From: Bradyrhizobium sp. 195
Lineage (GTDB): Bacteria; Pseudomonadota; Alphaproteobacteria; Rhizobiales; Xanthobacteraceae
Length of the DNA stretch: 64,000 bases
Assembly (NCBI RefSeq): GCF_023101665.1
Contig: NZ_CP082161.1
Span: 8,042,501 to 8,106,500, forward strand
Direction of reading: 5' to 3'
Shown here piece by piece: positions 1 to 8,843 of the stretch. Numbering within the stretch: position 1 is the first letter of the stretch; every line of letters begins with the position of its first letter. The notes beneath the pieces were generated by a model. That model saw only the letters and a list, made by a program, of their open reading frames with translations. It ran no database searches and was not told the DNA's origin. The position numbers were made by a program, and so were the translations under genes.

Positions 1-968
1 CCGTGCCAGAGCCCGCCGAGCAGCATCGTGACGATCAAATTGGCGTAGCGTAGCACGCGGCCGCGCCTGTTACCCCCGAGCGGGATATAGAGATAGTCGC
101 GCAGGAATTGCGACAGCGTCATGTGCCAGCGGCGCCAGAATTCGACGATGCTCGTGGCCTTGTAGGGCGAGTTGAAGTTGACGGGCAGAAAGATGCCGAA
201 CATCAGCGATATCCCGATCGCCATGTCGGAATAGCCGGAGAAGTCGAAATAGAGCTGGAACGTGTAGGCGAGCGCACCCAGCCAGGCCTGGTCGAAGCTC
301 GGCGAGCGCGCCTCGAAAGCAAGCGCGACCAGCGGCTGGATGCCGTCGGCAAGGCAGGTCTTCTTGAACAGTCCGATGGCGAAGATGATGACGCCGCACA
401 GGATCAGATGCGCGTCCGGATGCTTGGCGTCCTTCCGCTCGAATTGCGGGATCATGTCCTTGTGGTGGAGGATGGGTCCTGCGATCAGGTGCGGAAAATA
501 GGTCACGAACAGCGCGTAGTGCGGCAGCGCGTAGGCGGCGACCTGACCGCGATATGCATCCACCAGAAATGCGATCTGGGTGAAGGTGTAGAAGGAGATG
601 CCGACCGGCAGCAGGATGTGGACCGCGGCATGCGTGCCGAACAGCGCGTTGACGTTCTCGGTGACGAAGCCGGCATATTTGAAGATGCCGAGCAAGATGA
701 GATCGCCGGCGACGCCAAGCGCGAGCACCGCCTTTCGTTGCGACGGGCCGAGCTTCGCCACGATCAGCAGATGACCGGCGCCGTAGTTGAAGGCGATCGA
801 CAGCAGCAACAGGGCCACGAACTGCCAGCTGCCGATGGCGTAGAAGGCGAGCGAGGCCAGCGCCAGCCAGATCACCGGCGTCAGATTGCTGCGCCGCCCG
901 AGCCAGAAATAGCCTGCGAGCACGAGGGGCAGGAACAGCAGGATGAACGGATAGGAATTGAACAGCAT
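1..968 (-). CDS. MBOAT-family membrane O-acyltransferase (3' end cut by window edge)
   Basis: Reading leftwards from an ATG at 968 gives an uninterrupted 322-residue reading frame that runs out of the window. It is strongly hydrophobic with many membrane segments. It contains the AlgI/DltB-type stretch RDYLYIPLGGNRRG and, at the very edge, LGGLWHG, which carries the MBOAT active-site histidine. Family members move acyl groups (often acetyl) across or at the inner membrane onto polysaccharides or other extracellular acceptors. Full-length relatives have roughly 450-520 residues, so about a third is missing here. The usual partner, an SGNH/AlgX-like protein, would lie outside the window, so the acceptor cannot be named. 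Confidence 0.9.
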   Translation of the reverse strand, partial: MLFNSYPFILLFLPLVLAGYFWLGRRSNLTPVIWLALASLAFYAIGSWQFVALLLLSIAFNYGAGHLLIVAKLGPSQRKAVLALGVAGDLILLGIFKYAGFVTENVNALFGTHAAVHILLPVGISFYTFTQIAFLVDAYRGQVAAYALPHYALFVTYFPHLIAGPILHHKDMIPQFERKDAKHPDAHLILCGVIIFAIGLFKKTCLADGIQPLVALAFEARSPSFDQAWLGALAYTFQLYFDFSGYSDMAIGISLMFGIFLPVNFNSPYKATSIVEFWRRWHMTLSQFLRDYLYIPLGGNRRGRVLRYANLIVTMLLGGLWH

Positions 969-1104
969 CAGGCTGGACCGGCGGCGGGGATATGTCCGTA
1001 AAGCATACACGGGGCCGGTCAACAACCCGGCGACCTGGCGCGGGCGCGCTGGCAATTCGGGGGCTTGTCGCCATATTATGGGCGACCCGCTGCCTTCGAC
1101 GGCC

Positions 1105-1184
1105 GTCATTGCCGGGCTTGTTCCGGCAATCCATCGCTAAAGGATTCGTCTTTGATGGATGCGCGGGTCAAGCCCTCGCATGAC
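1105..1184. repeat. Palindromic intergenic repeat
   Basis: An imperfect inverted repeat opens with GTCATTGCCGGGC and closes with CCCTCGCATGAC. It lies between the divergent MBOAT and ptrB genes and belongs to the group of GTCAT...ATGAC elements found at several gene borders in this window. Confidence 0.6.
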
Positions 1185-1217
1185 GAGATAAGTTTCGGTG
1201 AGACGAATGAGGATCGA

Positions 1218-3338
1218 GTGACACAAGCCAAGACGCCTTCAGCCAAGACACCTTCCCAGCCCCCCGTCGCCCCGCGCCGGCCGCATTCCTTCATGCGGCA
1301 CGGGATCAATGTGACCGACGATTATGCCTGGTTGAAGGACGCGAAATGGCAGGAGGTGCTGCGCGATCCCACGGTGCTCGACCCCGACATCCGTAAATAT
1401 CTCGACGAGGAGAACGTCTACACCGAGAGCCTGCTCGGCCACACCGCTAGCCTTCAGAAGACGCTGGTGCGGGAGATGCGCGGGCGGATCAAGGAGGACG
1501 ATTCGAGCGTCCCCTCGCCCGACGGCCCCTTCGCCTATTTCCGCAGGTTTCGCGAGGGCGGACAGCACGAGTTGTTCGGCCGCATGCCGCGCGAGGGCGG
1601 CGATGGCGACATCGTGCTCGATGGCGACGCGCTCGCCAAGAACCACAAATATTTCAAGTTCGGCGGCAGCCGGCACTCGCACGATCACAAGCTGCAGGCC
1701 TGGAGCGCCGACACCAAGGGCTCCGAGTATTTTTCGATCCGCGTGCGCGACTGGGCCACGGGCAAGGATTTCGACGACCTCGTCGAGGAGACCGACGGCG
1801 GCATCGTCTGGGCCGCGGACTGCAAGAGCTTCTTCTATGTAAAGCTCGACGACAATCACCGGCCGATGCAGGTGTGGCGGCACAGGCTCGGCACCAGGCA
1901 GGCCGACGACACACTCGTCTACGAGGAACAGGATGCCGGCTGGTTCACCCATCTGCACGAGAGCACCAGCGGCCGCTTCTGCGTGATCGCGGGCGGCGAT
2001 CACGAGACAAGCGAGCAGCGGCTGATCGATCTCGCAAATCCCGAGGCGCCGCCGCGCCTCGTCGCGGCGCGCGAGGAAGGCGTGCAATATTCGCTGACCG
2101 ACCGCGGCGATCAGTTCTTCATCCTCACCAATGCCGATGAGGCCATCGACTTCAAGATCGTCACCGCGCCGCTTTCTTCGCCCGAGCGCAAGAACTGGCG
2201 CGATCTGATCCCGTATCGTCCGGGCATCTACATCATCGACCTCGATCTCTATGCCGGCCATCTGGTGCGGCTGGAGCGCGCCAATGCGCTGCCGTCGATC
2301 GTGATCCGCGATCTCGCTTTGAGCGAGGAGCACGCCATCGCCTTCGACGAGGCCGCCTATTCGCTGGATACGATGGGCTCCTACGAATTCGAGACGACGA
2401 ATTTGCGCTTTGCCTATTCGTCGATGACGACGCCGTCGGAGGTCTATGATTACGACATGGTCAAGCGCACGCGCACCTTGCGCAAGCGCCAGGAGATCCC
2501 GTCCGGCCACAACGCGGCCGACTACGTCACGACGCGTATCATGGCGAAGGCGCAAGACGGCGCCGAGGTGCCGGTGTCGATCCTCTATCGCCGCGGGCTC
2601 ACGCTCGACGGCTCGGCGCCACTCCTGCTTTACGGCTACGGCTCCTACGGCATGGCAATGCCGGCCTCCTTCAGCGCCAACCGCCTGTCGCTGGTCGATC
2701 GCGGCTTCGTCTACGCCATCGCCCATATCCGCGGCGGCGCCGACAAAGGCTGGGGCTGGTATCTCGACGGCAAGCGCGAGAAGAAGACGAATTCGTTCGA
2801 CGATTTCTCAGCCAGCGCCCGCGCGCTGATCGATGCGAAATACACCGGCGCCAGGCGCATCGTCGGCCATGGCGGCTCGGCCGGCGGCATGCTGATGGGC
2901 GCGGTCGCCAACCGCGCCGGCGAGCTTTTCGCCGGCATCGTCGCCGAAGTGCCCTTCGTCGACGTGCTCAACACCATGCTCGACGACACGCTGCCGCTGA
3001 CGCCGCCGGAATGGCCGGAATGGGGCAACCCGATCGAGAGCGAAAAGGATTTTCGGACGATCCTGTCTTACTCGCCCTACGACAATGTCGCCGCGAAGGA
3101 CTATCCGGCGATCCTGGCGATGGGCGGGCTGACTGATCCGCGGGTCACTTACTGGGAACCCGCCAAATGGATCGCGCGCCTGCGCGCGACCATGCGCGGC
3201 GGCGGCCCGGTCCTCTTGCGCACCAATATGGGCGCCGGCCACGGCGGCGCCTCGGGGCGGTTCGACCGGCTCGACGAAGTCGCGATCGTGTACGCGTTTG
3301 CGCTGTGGGCGGCGGGAATGGCGGAGGCTGGGGTGTAA
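1218..3338 (+). CDS. ptrB: Oligopeptidase B (prolyl oligopeptidase family S9A)
   Basis: A 706-residue serine peptidase, expected to be cytoplasmic and to cut short peptides after basic residues. The GTG at 1218 is chosen because GAGG lies 5 nt upstream; the longer frame back to 1065 runs through a palindromic repeat and has no family-like sequence. The N-terminal part (HGINVTDDYAWLKD, then YLDEENVYTE) is typical of oligopeptidase B, followed by the beta-propeller. The C-terminal alpha/beta-hydrolase domain carries the nucleophile Ser554 in GHGGSAGG, the acid in the LTDPRVTYWEPAKW stretch and the histidine in MGAGHGG. Length fits the family (about 680-720). It stands alone, facing away from the MBOAT gene. 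Confidence 0.92.
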   Translation: MTQAKTPSAKTPSQPPVAPRRPHSFMRHGINVTDDYAWLKDAKWQEVLRDPTVLDPDIRKYLDEENVYTESLLGHTASLQKTLVREMRGRIKEDDSSVPSPDGPFAYFRRFREGGQHELFGRMPREGGDGDIVLDGDALAKNHKYFKFGGSRHSHDHKLQAWSADTKGSEYFSIRVRDWATGKDFDDLVEETDGGIVWAADCKSFFYVKLDDNHRPMQVWRHRLGTRQADDTLVYEEQDAGWFTHLHESTSGRFCVIAGGDHETSEQRLIDLANPEAPPRLVAAREEGVQYSLTDRGDQFFILTNADEAIDFKIVTAPLSSPERKNWRDLIPYRPGIYIIDLDLYAGHLVRLERANALPSIVIRDLALSEEHAIAFDEAAYSLDTMGSYEFETTNLRFAYSSMTTPSEVYDYDMVKRTRTLRKRQEIPSGHNAADYVTTRIMAKAQDGAEVPVSILYRRGLTLDGSAPLLLYGYGSYGMAMPASFSANRLSLVDRGFVYAIAHIRGGADKGWGWYLDGKREKKTNSFDDFSASARALIDAKYTGARRIVGHGGSAGGMLMGAVANRAGELFAGIVAEVPFVDVLNTMLDDTLPLTPPEWPEWGNPIESEKDFRTILSYSPYDNVAAKDYPAILAMGGLTDPRVTYWEPAKWIARLRATMRGGGPVLLRTNMGAGHGGASGRFDRLDEVAIVYAFALWAAGMAEAGV

Positions 3339-3342
3339 TCTT

Positions 3343-3430
3343 GTAGGGTGGGCAAAGGCGCATCGCGCCGTGCCCACCATCTCTCAATAATTAGGGCGAG
3401 GTGGGCACGCTCCGCTTTGCCGACCCTACG
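3343..3430. repeat. Nested palindromic repeat between convergent genes
   Basis: GTAGGGTGGGCAAAG on the left is matched by CTTTGCCGACCCTAC on the right, with an inner GGTGGGCA/TGCCCACC hairpin. It sits between the convergent ptrB and SMP-30 genes and may act as a two-way transcription end. Confidence 0.65.
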
Positions 3431-3456
3431 GCAGCCTGACTCGTGTGGCGACTACC

Positions 3457-4548
3457 TCACACCGCCCCGTGCGCTTCCACATACAGCGCATAGACCGAAT
3501 GGCTGCTCGCCATGTAAAGGCGGTTGTTCTTGGGGCCGCCGAAGCAGAGATTGGCGCAGCGCTCGGGCAGCTTGATGAAGGCGAGCGGCTTGCCGTCCGC
3601 GCTGAACACCATCACGCCGTCGAGATCTTCGGACCTGGCCTTGAGCTGAAACACCTTGCGGCCGCCGATATCGGTGGGCTCGGATTGCAGCGCGCCGTTG
3701 GAGCCCCAGCCGCACCAGAGATTGCCGTCGCGGTCGACGCGGACACCGTCGAGCGATCCCTGGTCGGCGGCGTCGATCAGCTTGGTCTTGCCGCTGAGCG
3801 CGCCATCGTCGCTGACATTGTAGCTCCAGATGCTGCGGTTCGGCGTGCCCTTCCATTCGACGATGTAGAGCTTCTTCTCGTCGGGCGAGAAGGCAAGACC
3901 GTTGGGATTGACGAGGTCAGTGAGGACCGCGCTAATCTTGCCGTCCTTGGCGATGCGGTAGACGTTGGTGGTGGCCTGCTCGGCCTTTTCCTTCTTGCCT
4001 TCCCACTCGCCATTGATGCCGAACAGCGGATCGGTGAACCAGATGCTGTCGTCGGACTTCACCACGATGTCGTTCGGCGCGTTCAGCCGCTTGCCCTCGA
4101 ACTTGTCGGCGAGCACGGTGATCTTGCCGTCCTTCTCGGTGCGGGTGATGCGACGGGTGACGGAATGCTCGCAGGTGACGAGGCGGCCCTGGCGATCCCG
4201 GGCATTGCCGTTGGCGTAATTGGCATTGGCGCGGAACACGCTGGTCTGCCCGGTCTTCTCGTCGAACTTCATGATCCGGTTGTTGGGAATGTCGGAGAAC
4301 AGCAGATAGCCGCCTTCGGGGAAATAAGCGGGGCCTTCGGCCCAGCGCATGCCTGAAGCAACCTGCTCGACCGTCGAGGAATAGAGCCGGTACTTTGTGA
4401 AACTGGGATCGAGGATCTGGACGGCGGGATCGGGATAGCGCTGGTTCGGCGTGAACGCGAACGATTGCGCGCCGGCGGCGCGGGCGAGAAGCGTGGACGC
4501 CATTGCTGCGCCAGCGCCGGTCACGAGGTTCCGTCGCGTGAAATTCAT
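3457..4548 (-). CDS. SMP-30/gluconolactonase-like protein with Tat-type signal peptide
   Basis: 363 residues. The N-terminus (TRRNLVTGAGAA, then a hydrophobic stretch ending ARAAGAQ) looks like a twin-arginine signal, so the mature protein is probably periplasmic. The body is an SMP-30/LRE six-bladed propeller: MRWAEGPAYFPEGGYLLFSD near residue 70 holds the family metal-binding Glu, and LNAPNDIVVKSDDSIWFTDP and NPNGLAFSPDEKKLYIVEW are the other family signatures. Such enzymes hydrolyse aldonolactones to aldonates. It is followed upstream on the same strand by an aldolase-like and a dehydratase gene, which fits the first step of an acid-sugar pathway. The exact lactone is unknown. Confidence 0.85.
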   Translation of the reverse strand: MNFTRRNLVTGAGAAMASTLLARAAGAQSFAFTPNQRYPDPAVQILDPSFTKYRLYSSTVEQVASGMRWAEGPAYFPEGGYLLFSDIPNNRIMKFDEKTGQTSVFRANANYANGNARDRQGRLVTCEHSVTRRITRTEKDGKITVLADKFEGKRLNAPNDIVVKSDDSIWFTDPLFGINGEWEGKKEKAEQATTNVYRIAKDGKISAVLTDLVNPNGLAFSPDEKKLYIVEWKGTPNRSIWSYNVSDDGALSGKTKLIDAADQGSLDGVRVDRDGNLWCGWGSNGALQSEPTDIGGRKVFQLKARSEDLDGVMVFSADGKPLAFIKLPERCANLCFGGPKNNRLYMASSHSVYALYVEAHGAV

Positions 4549-4623
4549 AAAAGTCCTCCCTGCTTGATAAAAGGCCGGCGCTTGCTGCGCCGGCTCACGA
4601 CTTGATACGGGTTCGTGTCGGCC

Positions 4624-5343
4624 TTACCGGCCGTTCTTCTTCCGCCATTCGGCAAAGTCGGTCAGCGTCTGCGGATCGGTGGCGGGATAGAGACCGAAGA
4701 TGCCGCGACCCTTGCCGACTTCCTCGGTGACAAAGTCCTCGAACGCGGTCATCTCGAAGGTTTCGTTGGCGATCTCGTCCGCGAGATGCGCGGGGATCAC
4801 GATGACGCCGTCGGCATCGCCCAGGATGACGTCGCCGGGAAACACCGGCGCATCACCGCAGCCGATCGGGACGTTGATCTCGATGGCCTGATGCAGCGTG
4901 AGATTCGTCGGCGCCGAGGGGCGATGATGATAGGCGGGGATGCCGAGCTTGGCGATCTCGGCGGAATCGCGAAAGCCGCCGTCGGTGACGACGCCGGCGA
5001 CGCCGCGCTTCATCAACCGCGTCACCAGGATCGCGCCGGCCGAGGCCGCACGCGCGTCCTTGCGGCTGTCCATCACCAGCACCGCGCCCGGCGGGCAATC
5101 CTCGACCGCCTTGCGCTGCGGATGCGAGCGATCTTTGAAGACCTCGATCGTGTTGAGATCCTCGCGCGCCGGCATGTAGCGCAGCGTGAAGGCTTCACCG
5201 ACCATGGCCGGCTGGTCCGCGCCGAGGGGATGCACATCCTGGATCATCTGGACGCGCAGGCCGCGCTTGAACAAAGCGGTGGCGACGGTAGCCGTGGAGA
5301 CGGATTTGAGCTTGGTGCGGGTGGCTTCGGAAAGTTTGGACAT
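4624..5343 (-). CDS. RraA-family protein, likely HMG/oxoacid aldolase
   Basis: 239 residues starting at the ATG at 5343 (MSKLSEATRTKL); frame upstream of it falls in a palindromic repeat. It has the RraA/dimethylmenaquinone methyltransferase fold signatures: a GAVLVMD strand, a GAILVTRLMKRGVAGVVTDG core, then GGFRD, the Gly-x-Arg-Asp set that binds oxalate/pyruvate and divalent metal in the 4-hydroxy-4-methyl-2-oxoglutarate aldolase branch. True RraA RNase E inhibitors are shorter (about 160 residues). This longer form, next to an IlvD/EDD dehydratase, more likely cleaves a 2-keto-3-deoxy acid to pyruvate and an aldehyde. That role is inferred from context. Confidence 0.8.
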   Translation of the reverse strand: MSKLSEATRTKLKSVSTATVATALFKRGLRVQMIQDVHPLGADQPAMVGEAFTLRYMPAREDLNTIEVFKDRSHPQRKAVEDCPPGAVLVMDSRKDARAASAGAILVTRLMKRGVAGVVTDGGFRDSAEIAKLGIPAYHHRPSAPTNLTLHQAIEINVPIGCGDAPVFPGDVILGDADGVIVIPAHLADEIANETFEMTAFEDFVTEEVGKGRGIFGLYPATDPQTLTDFAEWRKKNGR

Positions 5344-5361
5344 CTCATGCTCTCTCTGGTC

Positions 5362-5467
5362 GTCATTCCGGGGCGCGCCACTTGGCGCGAGCCCGGAATC
5401 CATCAGGCCGCAGTCTGTGCCGCTTGATGGATTCCGGGCTCATCGCTTCGCGATGCCCCGGAATGAC
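5362..5467. repeat. Long palindromic intergenic repeat
   Basis: GTCATTCCGGGGCGCGCC...GGAATCCAT is matched by ATGGATTCCGGGC...CCCCGGAATGAC. The element fills almost the whole gap between the rraA-like and ilvD-like genes of one apparent operon, so if both are cotranscribed it lies in the mRNA. Confidence 0.75.
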
Positions 5468-5474
5468 AGGGTCA

Positions 5475-7214
5475 TCAGTAAATCGAAGGCTCGCCGATCG
5501 GCGCGCCGAAATCGGTCTCGAGGAAGTCGAAGTCGCAGCCGTCATTGGCCTGCTTGATGTGTTTTGTGAACATCCAGCCATAGCCGCGCTCGAAGCGGCG
5601 CTCGGGCTGCTTCCAGGCGGCGCGGCGCTTTGCGAGCTCGGCTTCGCTCACATCGAGGTTGATGGTGCGGGCGGCGACATCGAGCGTGATGCGATCGCCG
5701 TTCTGCACAAGGGCCAGCGGGCCGCCGATGTAGGACTCGGGCGAAACGTGCAGGATGCAGGCCCCATAGCTGGTACCGCTCATGCGCGCGTCCGAGAGGC
5801 GCACCATGTCGCGCACGCCCTGCTTCACGAGCTTGGTCGGGATCGGCAGCATGCCCCATTCCGGCATGCCCGGTCCGCCCTGCGGCCCCGCATTGCGCAA
5901 GATGAGAATGTGATCCTCGGTGACGTCGAGGTTGGGATCGTCGACCGCCTTCTTCATCGAGGGATAATCGTCGAACACCAGCGCCGGACCGGTGTGCTTG
6001 AGGAAGCGCGGCGCGCAGGCGGAGGGCTTGATAACGCAGCCGTCGGGCGCGAGATTGCCCTTGAGCACGGCCAGCGCGCCTTCCTTGTAGATGGGATTGT
6101 CGATGGAGCGGATCACGTCGGCATTGTGGACCTCGGCGCCCTCGATGTTCTCGCCCATCGTCTTGCCGGTGACGGTGATGCAATCGAGATGCAGATGCGG
6201 CTTGATCTGGCCCATCAGCGCCGGCAGGCCGCCGGCATAGAAGAAGTCCTCCATCAGATAGGCATCGCCGCTGGGACGGACGTTGGCGATCACGGGCACC
6301 TTGCGGCTCGCGATCTCGAAATCGTCGAGCCCGATGTCCTGGCCGGCGCGGCGGGCCTGCGCGATCAGGTGAATGATCGCGTTGGTCGAGCAGCCCATGG
6401 CCATGGCCACCGCGATGGCGTTCTCGAAGGCTTTCCGGGTCTGGATCGTCTTCGGCGTCAAATCTTCCCACACCATCTCGACGATGCGGCGGCCGCATTC
6501 GGAGGCCATGCGGATGTGGTTGGCGTCGGCCGCGGGAATCGAGGAGGCGCCCGGCAGCGTCATGCCGATCGCTTCCGCGATCGCGGTCATGGTCGAAGCC
6601 GTGCCCATGGTCATGCAGGTGCCGTAGCTACGGGCGATGCCGGCTTCGATATCAAGCCAGTCCTTGTCGGAGATCTTTCCAGCGCGCCGCTCGTCCCAGT
6701 ACTTCCAGCCGTCCGAGCCGGAGCCGAGCGTCTTGCCCTTCCAGTTGCCACGCAGCATCGGGCCTGCCGGCAGATAGATCGCCGGGATGTTCATCGAGGT
6801 CGCGCCCAAGAGCAGCGCCGGCGTAGTCTTGTCGCAGCCGCCCATCAGCACCACGCCGTCGACGGGATGACTGCGCAGCAATTCCTCGGCGTCCATCGCC
6901 AGCAGATTGCGATAGAGCATGGTGGTGGGCTTGAGCAGCGATTCCGACAGCGACAGCGCCGGCAGTTCGATCGGAAAGCCGCCGGCCATCAGGATGCCGC
7001 GCTTGACGTCGTCGACGCGCGACTTGAAGTGCATGTGGCAGGGCTGCGCATCCGACCATGTGTTCAGGATCGCGATGATCGGACGGTCCTTCCACTCCTC
7101 CGGCGCGTAGCCCATCTGCATGGTACGGGAGCGGTGGCCGAACGAGCGCAGATCGTCCGGCGCAAACCAGCGCGCGCTGCGGAGCTGGTCGGGCGTGATT
7201 TTCTTCTTGGTCAT
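5475..7214 (-). CDS. IlvD/EDD-family sugar-acid dehydratase (L-arabinonate/D-xylonate dehydratase type)
   Basis: 579 residues from the ATG at 7214. Iron-sulfur ligands are visible at Cys59 (SDAQPCHMH), Cys127 (MGGCDKT) and Cys200 (YGTCMTMGTASTM). Lys129 is in the metal-binding CDK position and the catalytic serine is in DARMSGT (Ser479). This layout and the short N-terminus match the pentonate dehydratase branch described from rhizobia better than dihydroxy-acid dehydratase IlvD. The expected reaction is aldonate to 2-keto-3-deoxyaldonate. The start overlaps the stop of the upstream permease gene as ATGA, so translation is probably coupled to the importer genes. Substrate identity (arabinonate, xylonate, fuconate or another) is not decidable by eye. 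Confidence 0.88.
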   Translation of the reverse strand: MTKKKITPDQLRSARWFAPDDLRSFGHRSRTMQMGYAPEEWKDRPIIAILNTWSDAQPCHMHFKSRVDDVKRGILMAGGFPIELPALSLSESLLKPTTMLYRNLLAMDAEELLRSHPVDGVVLMGGCDKTTPALLLGATSMNIPAIYLPAGPMLRGNWKGKTLGSGSDGWKYWDERRAGKISDKDWLDIEAGIARSYGTCMTMGTASTMTAIAEAIGMTLPGASSIPAADANHIRMASECGRRIVEMVWEDLTPKTIQTRKAFENAIAVAMAMGCSTNAIIHLIAQARRAGQDIGLDDFEIASRKVPVIANVRPSGDAYLMEDFFYAGGLPALMGQIKPHLHLDCITVTGKTMGENIEGAEVHNADVIRSIDNPIYKEGALAVLKGNLAPDGCVIKPSACAPRFLKHTGPALVFDDYPSMKKAVDDPNLDVTEDHILILRNAGPQGGPGMPEWGMLPIPTKLVKQGVRDMVRLSDARMSGTSYGACILHVSPESYIGGPLALVQNGDRITLDVAARTINLDVSEAELAKRRAAWKQPERRFERGYGWMFTKHIKQANDGCDFDFLETDFGAPIGEPSIY

Positions 7215-8071
7215 GATTGGGTGCCCCATTTCTGCACGGTGTTCCGCTCGATGGCGCGGAAGATCAGGTTCTCGACAAAGAGCCCGATGATGATCACCGT
7301 CAAGAGGCCTGCGAAGACCGCAGGTATGTCGAGCAGGTTGCGGTTCTCGAAGATAAACCAGCCAAGCCCGCCCTGGCCCGAGGACACGCCGAACACCAGC
7401 TCGGCCGCGATCAGCGTGCGCCAGGCAAAGGCCCAGCCAATCTTGAGGCCGGTGAGGATGGAGCCGAAGGCTGCGGGGATTAATATTTTGGCCACGTAAG
7501 GCAAGCCGCGCAGGCCGTAATTGCGGCCGACCATGCGCAGCGTGTTGGACACGCTCTTGAAGCCGGAGTGGGTGTTGAGCGCGACCGGCCACAGCACCGA
7601 ATGGATCAGCACGAACACGAGACTGCCATTGCCGAGGCCAAACCAGATCAGCGCGAGCGGCAGCAGCGCGATCGCCGGCAACGGGTTGAACATCGCCGTC
7701 ACGGTCTCGAGGAAGTCGGTGCCGATGCGGGTCGAGATGGCGAGAATGGTGAAGATCGCGGCCAGCGCGATGCCGGCCGAATAGCCCATGAACAGCACCT
7801 TCAGCGACGTCCAGGCGCGCATGGGAATGGTGCCGTCCCTGACGCGATCGAACAGCGTGATCGCGGTGTCGTGCAGCGTCGGGAATAGCAGCGGATTGTC
7901 GAGGGCGACGCCGTAGGCCTCCCAGATCGCCGCCAGGAACAGAATGATGACGGACTTGCGGACGAAGCCGTCGTTCCAGAGCAGCTCAACCACGCTCAGC
8001 TTGCGCTCGACCTCGCCAGCACCTGAAACGGCGGCCGGCTCGGCCCGCAGCAATATCTTGGCTTCGCCCAT
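7211..8071 (-). CDS. ABC transporter permease, NitT/TauT (SsuC/TauC) type
   Basis: 286 residues with about six membrane segments, the first at roughly residues 40-55 (VIILFLAAIWEAYGV). The inner-membrane-protein motif that contacts the ATPase is present as EVFGV-like ELVFGVSSGQGGLGWFI. It ends in an ATGA overlap with the dehydratase gene and starts 10 nt after the ATPase gene. With its neighbours it forms an importer whose relatives carry taurine, nitrate, sulfonates, pyrimidine precursors or aromatic acids; an acidic sugar is inferred from the enzymes alongside. Confidence 0.87.
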   Translation of the reverse strand: MGEAKILLRAEPAAVSGAGEVERKLSVVELLWNDGFVRKSVIILFLAAIWEAYGVALDNPLLFPTLHDTAITLFDRVRDGTIPMRAWTSLKVLFMGYSAGIALAAIFTILAISTRIGTDFLETVTAMFNPLPAIALLPLALIWFGLGNGSLVFVLIHSVLWPVALNTHSGFKSVSNTLRMVGRNYGLRGLPYVAKILIPAAFGSILTGLKIGWAFAWRTLIAAELVFGVSSGQGGLGWFIFENRNLLDIPAVFAGLLTVIIIGLFVENLIFRAIERNTVQKWGTQS

Positions 8072-8081
8072 CAGAGGCTCC

Positions 8082-8843
8082 TCAATGCGCGGTCAGTTCT
8101 TGCGCGAACAGGAGATCATGAATCTCCTTCTCGAGCCGGCCGGCGCTGCCGTCTTCGTTCGAGACCTTGTCGACGTCGACCACCTCGGCCTTGACGCGCC
8201 CGGGATGCGGCGACAGCAGCAGGATGCGGTTGCCGATGCGGATCGCTTCCGCGATCGAATGGGTCACGAACAGCACGGTGAATTTGGTCTCGCTCCAGAG
8301 CTGGAGCAGCTCGTCCTGGCAGGTCCGGCGCGTCAGCGCATCGAGCGCGGCGAACGGCTCGTCCATCAGCAGGATATCAGGCTCCATCGCCATGCCGCGC
8401 GCGATCGCGACGCGCTGCTTCATGCCGCCCGACAGCGTGTGCGGATAGGCGTCGACGACGCGGGTCAGGCCGACCTTCTCGATATAGGCCCGCGCCTTCG
8501 CTTCCGCGTCCTTGCGCGACAGCTTTCGCGCGGTCAGCAGCGGAAACATCACGTTGGCGAGCACGCTCTTCCAGGGCAGGAGCTGATCGAACTCCTGGAA
8601 GATCATCATGCGATCGGCGCCGGGGCCGTGGATCTCACGGCCGCCGATCGTCATGCGGCCCTCGCTCGGGCTCATGTAGCCGCCGACGGCCTTGAGCAGG
8701 GTCGACTTGCCGCAGCCGGAGGGACCGAGCAGCACGAAGCGGTCGGACTTGTCGACGGTGAAGCTCACCCTCTCCGTGGCGGTGACGACGGCGCTGGAGG
8801 TCTTGTAGCGCAGCGTCACTCCACTAACGTCGAGCAGCGCCAT
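8082..8843 (-). CDS. ABC transporter ATP-binding protein, NitT/TauT type
   Basis: 253 residues from the ATG at 8843 (MALLDVSGVTLRY). Walker A is GPSGCGKST (residues 40-48), the Q-loop FQEFDQLLPWKSV, the signature LSGGMKQR, Walker B ILLMDEPFAALD, and the switch His lies in FVTHSIAEAIRIG. The start codon shares a base with the stop of the binding-protein gene (TGATG), showing tight coupling. The longer frame upstream lies inside that gene and is not used. It energises import with the permease immediately downstream. Confidence 0.92.
   Translation of the reverse strand: MALLDVSGVTLRYKTSSAVVTATERVSFTVDKSDRFVLLGPSGCGKSTLLKAVGGYMSPSEGRMTIGGREIHGPGADRMMIFQEFDQLLPWKSVLANVMFPLLTARKLSRKDAEAKARAYIEKVGLTRVVDAYPHTLSGGMKQRVAIARGMAMEPDILLMDEPFAALDALTRRTCQDELLQLWSETKFTVLFVTHSIAEAIRIGNRILLLSPHPGRVKAEVVDVDKVSNEDGSAGRLEKEIHDLLFAQELTAH

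Noticed and set aside
5382..7499. A 705-residue open frame on the plus strand opposite the dehydratase gene
   Set aside because: It mirrors the real minus-strand gene, is full of Arg/Ala/Gly/His typical of antisense frames in GC-rich DNA and has no domain. The minus-strand frame has complete iron-sulfur and active-site motifs.
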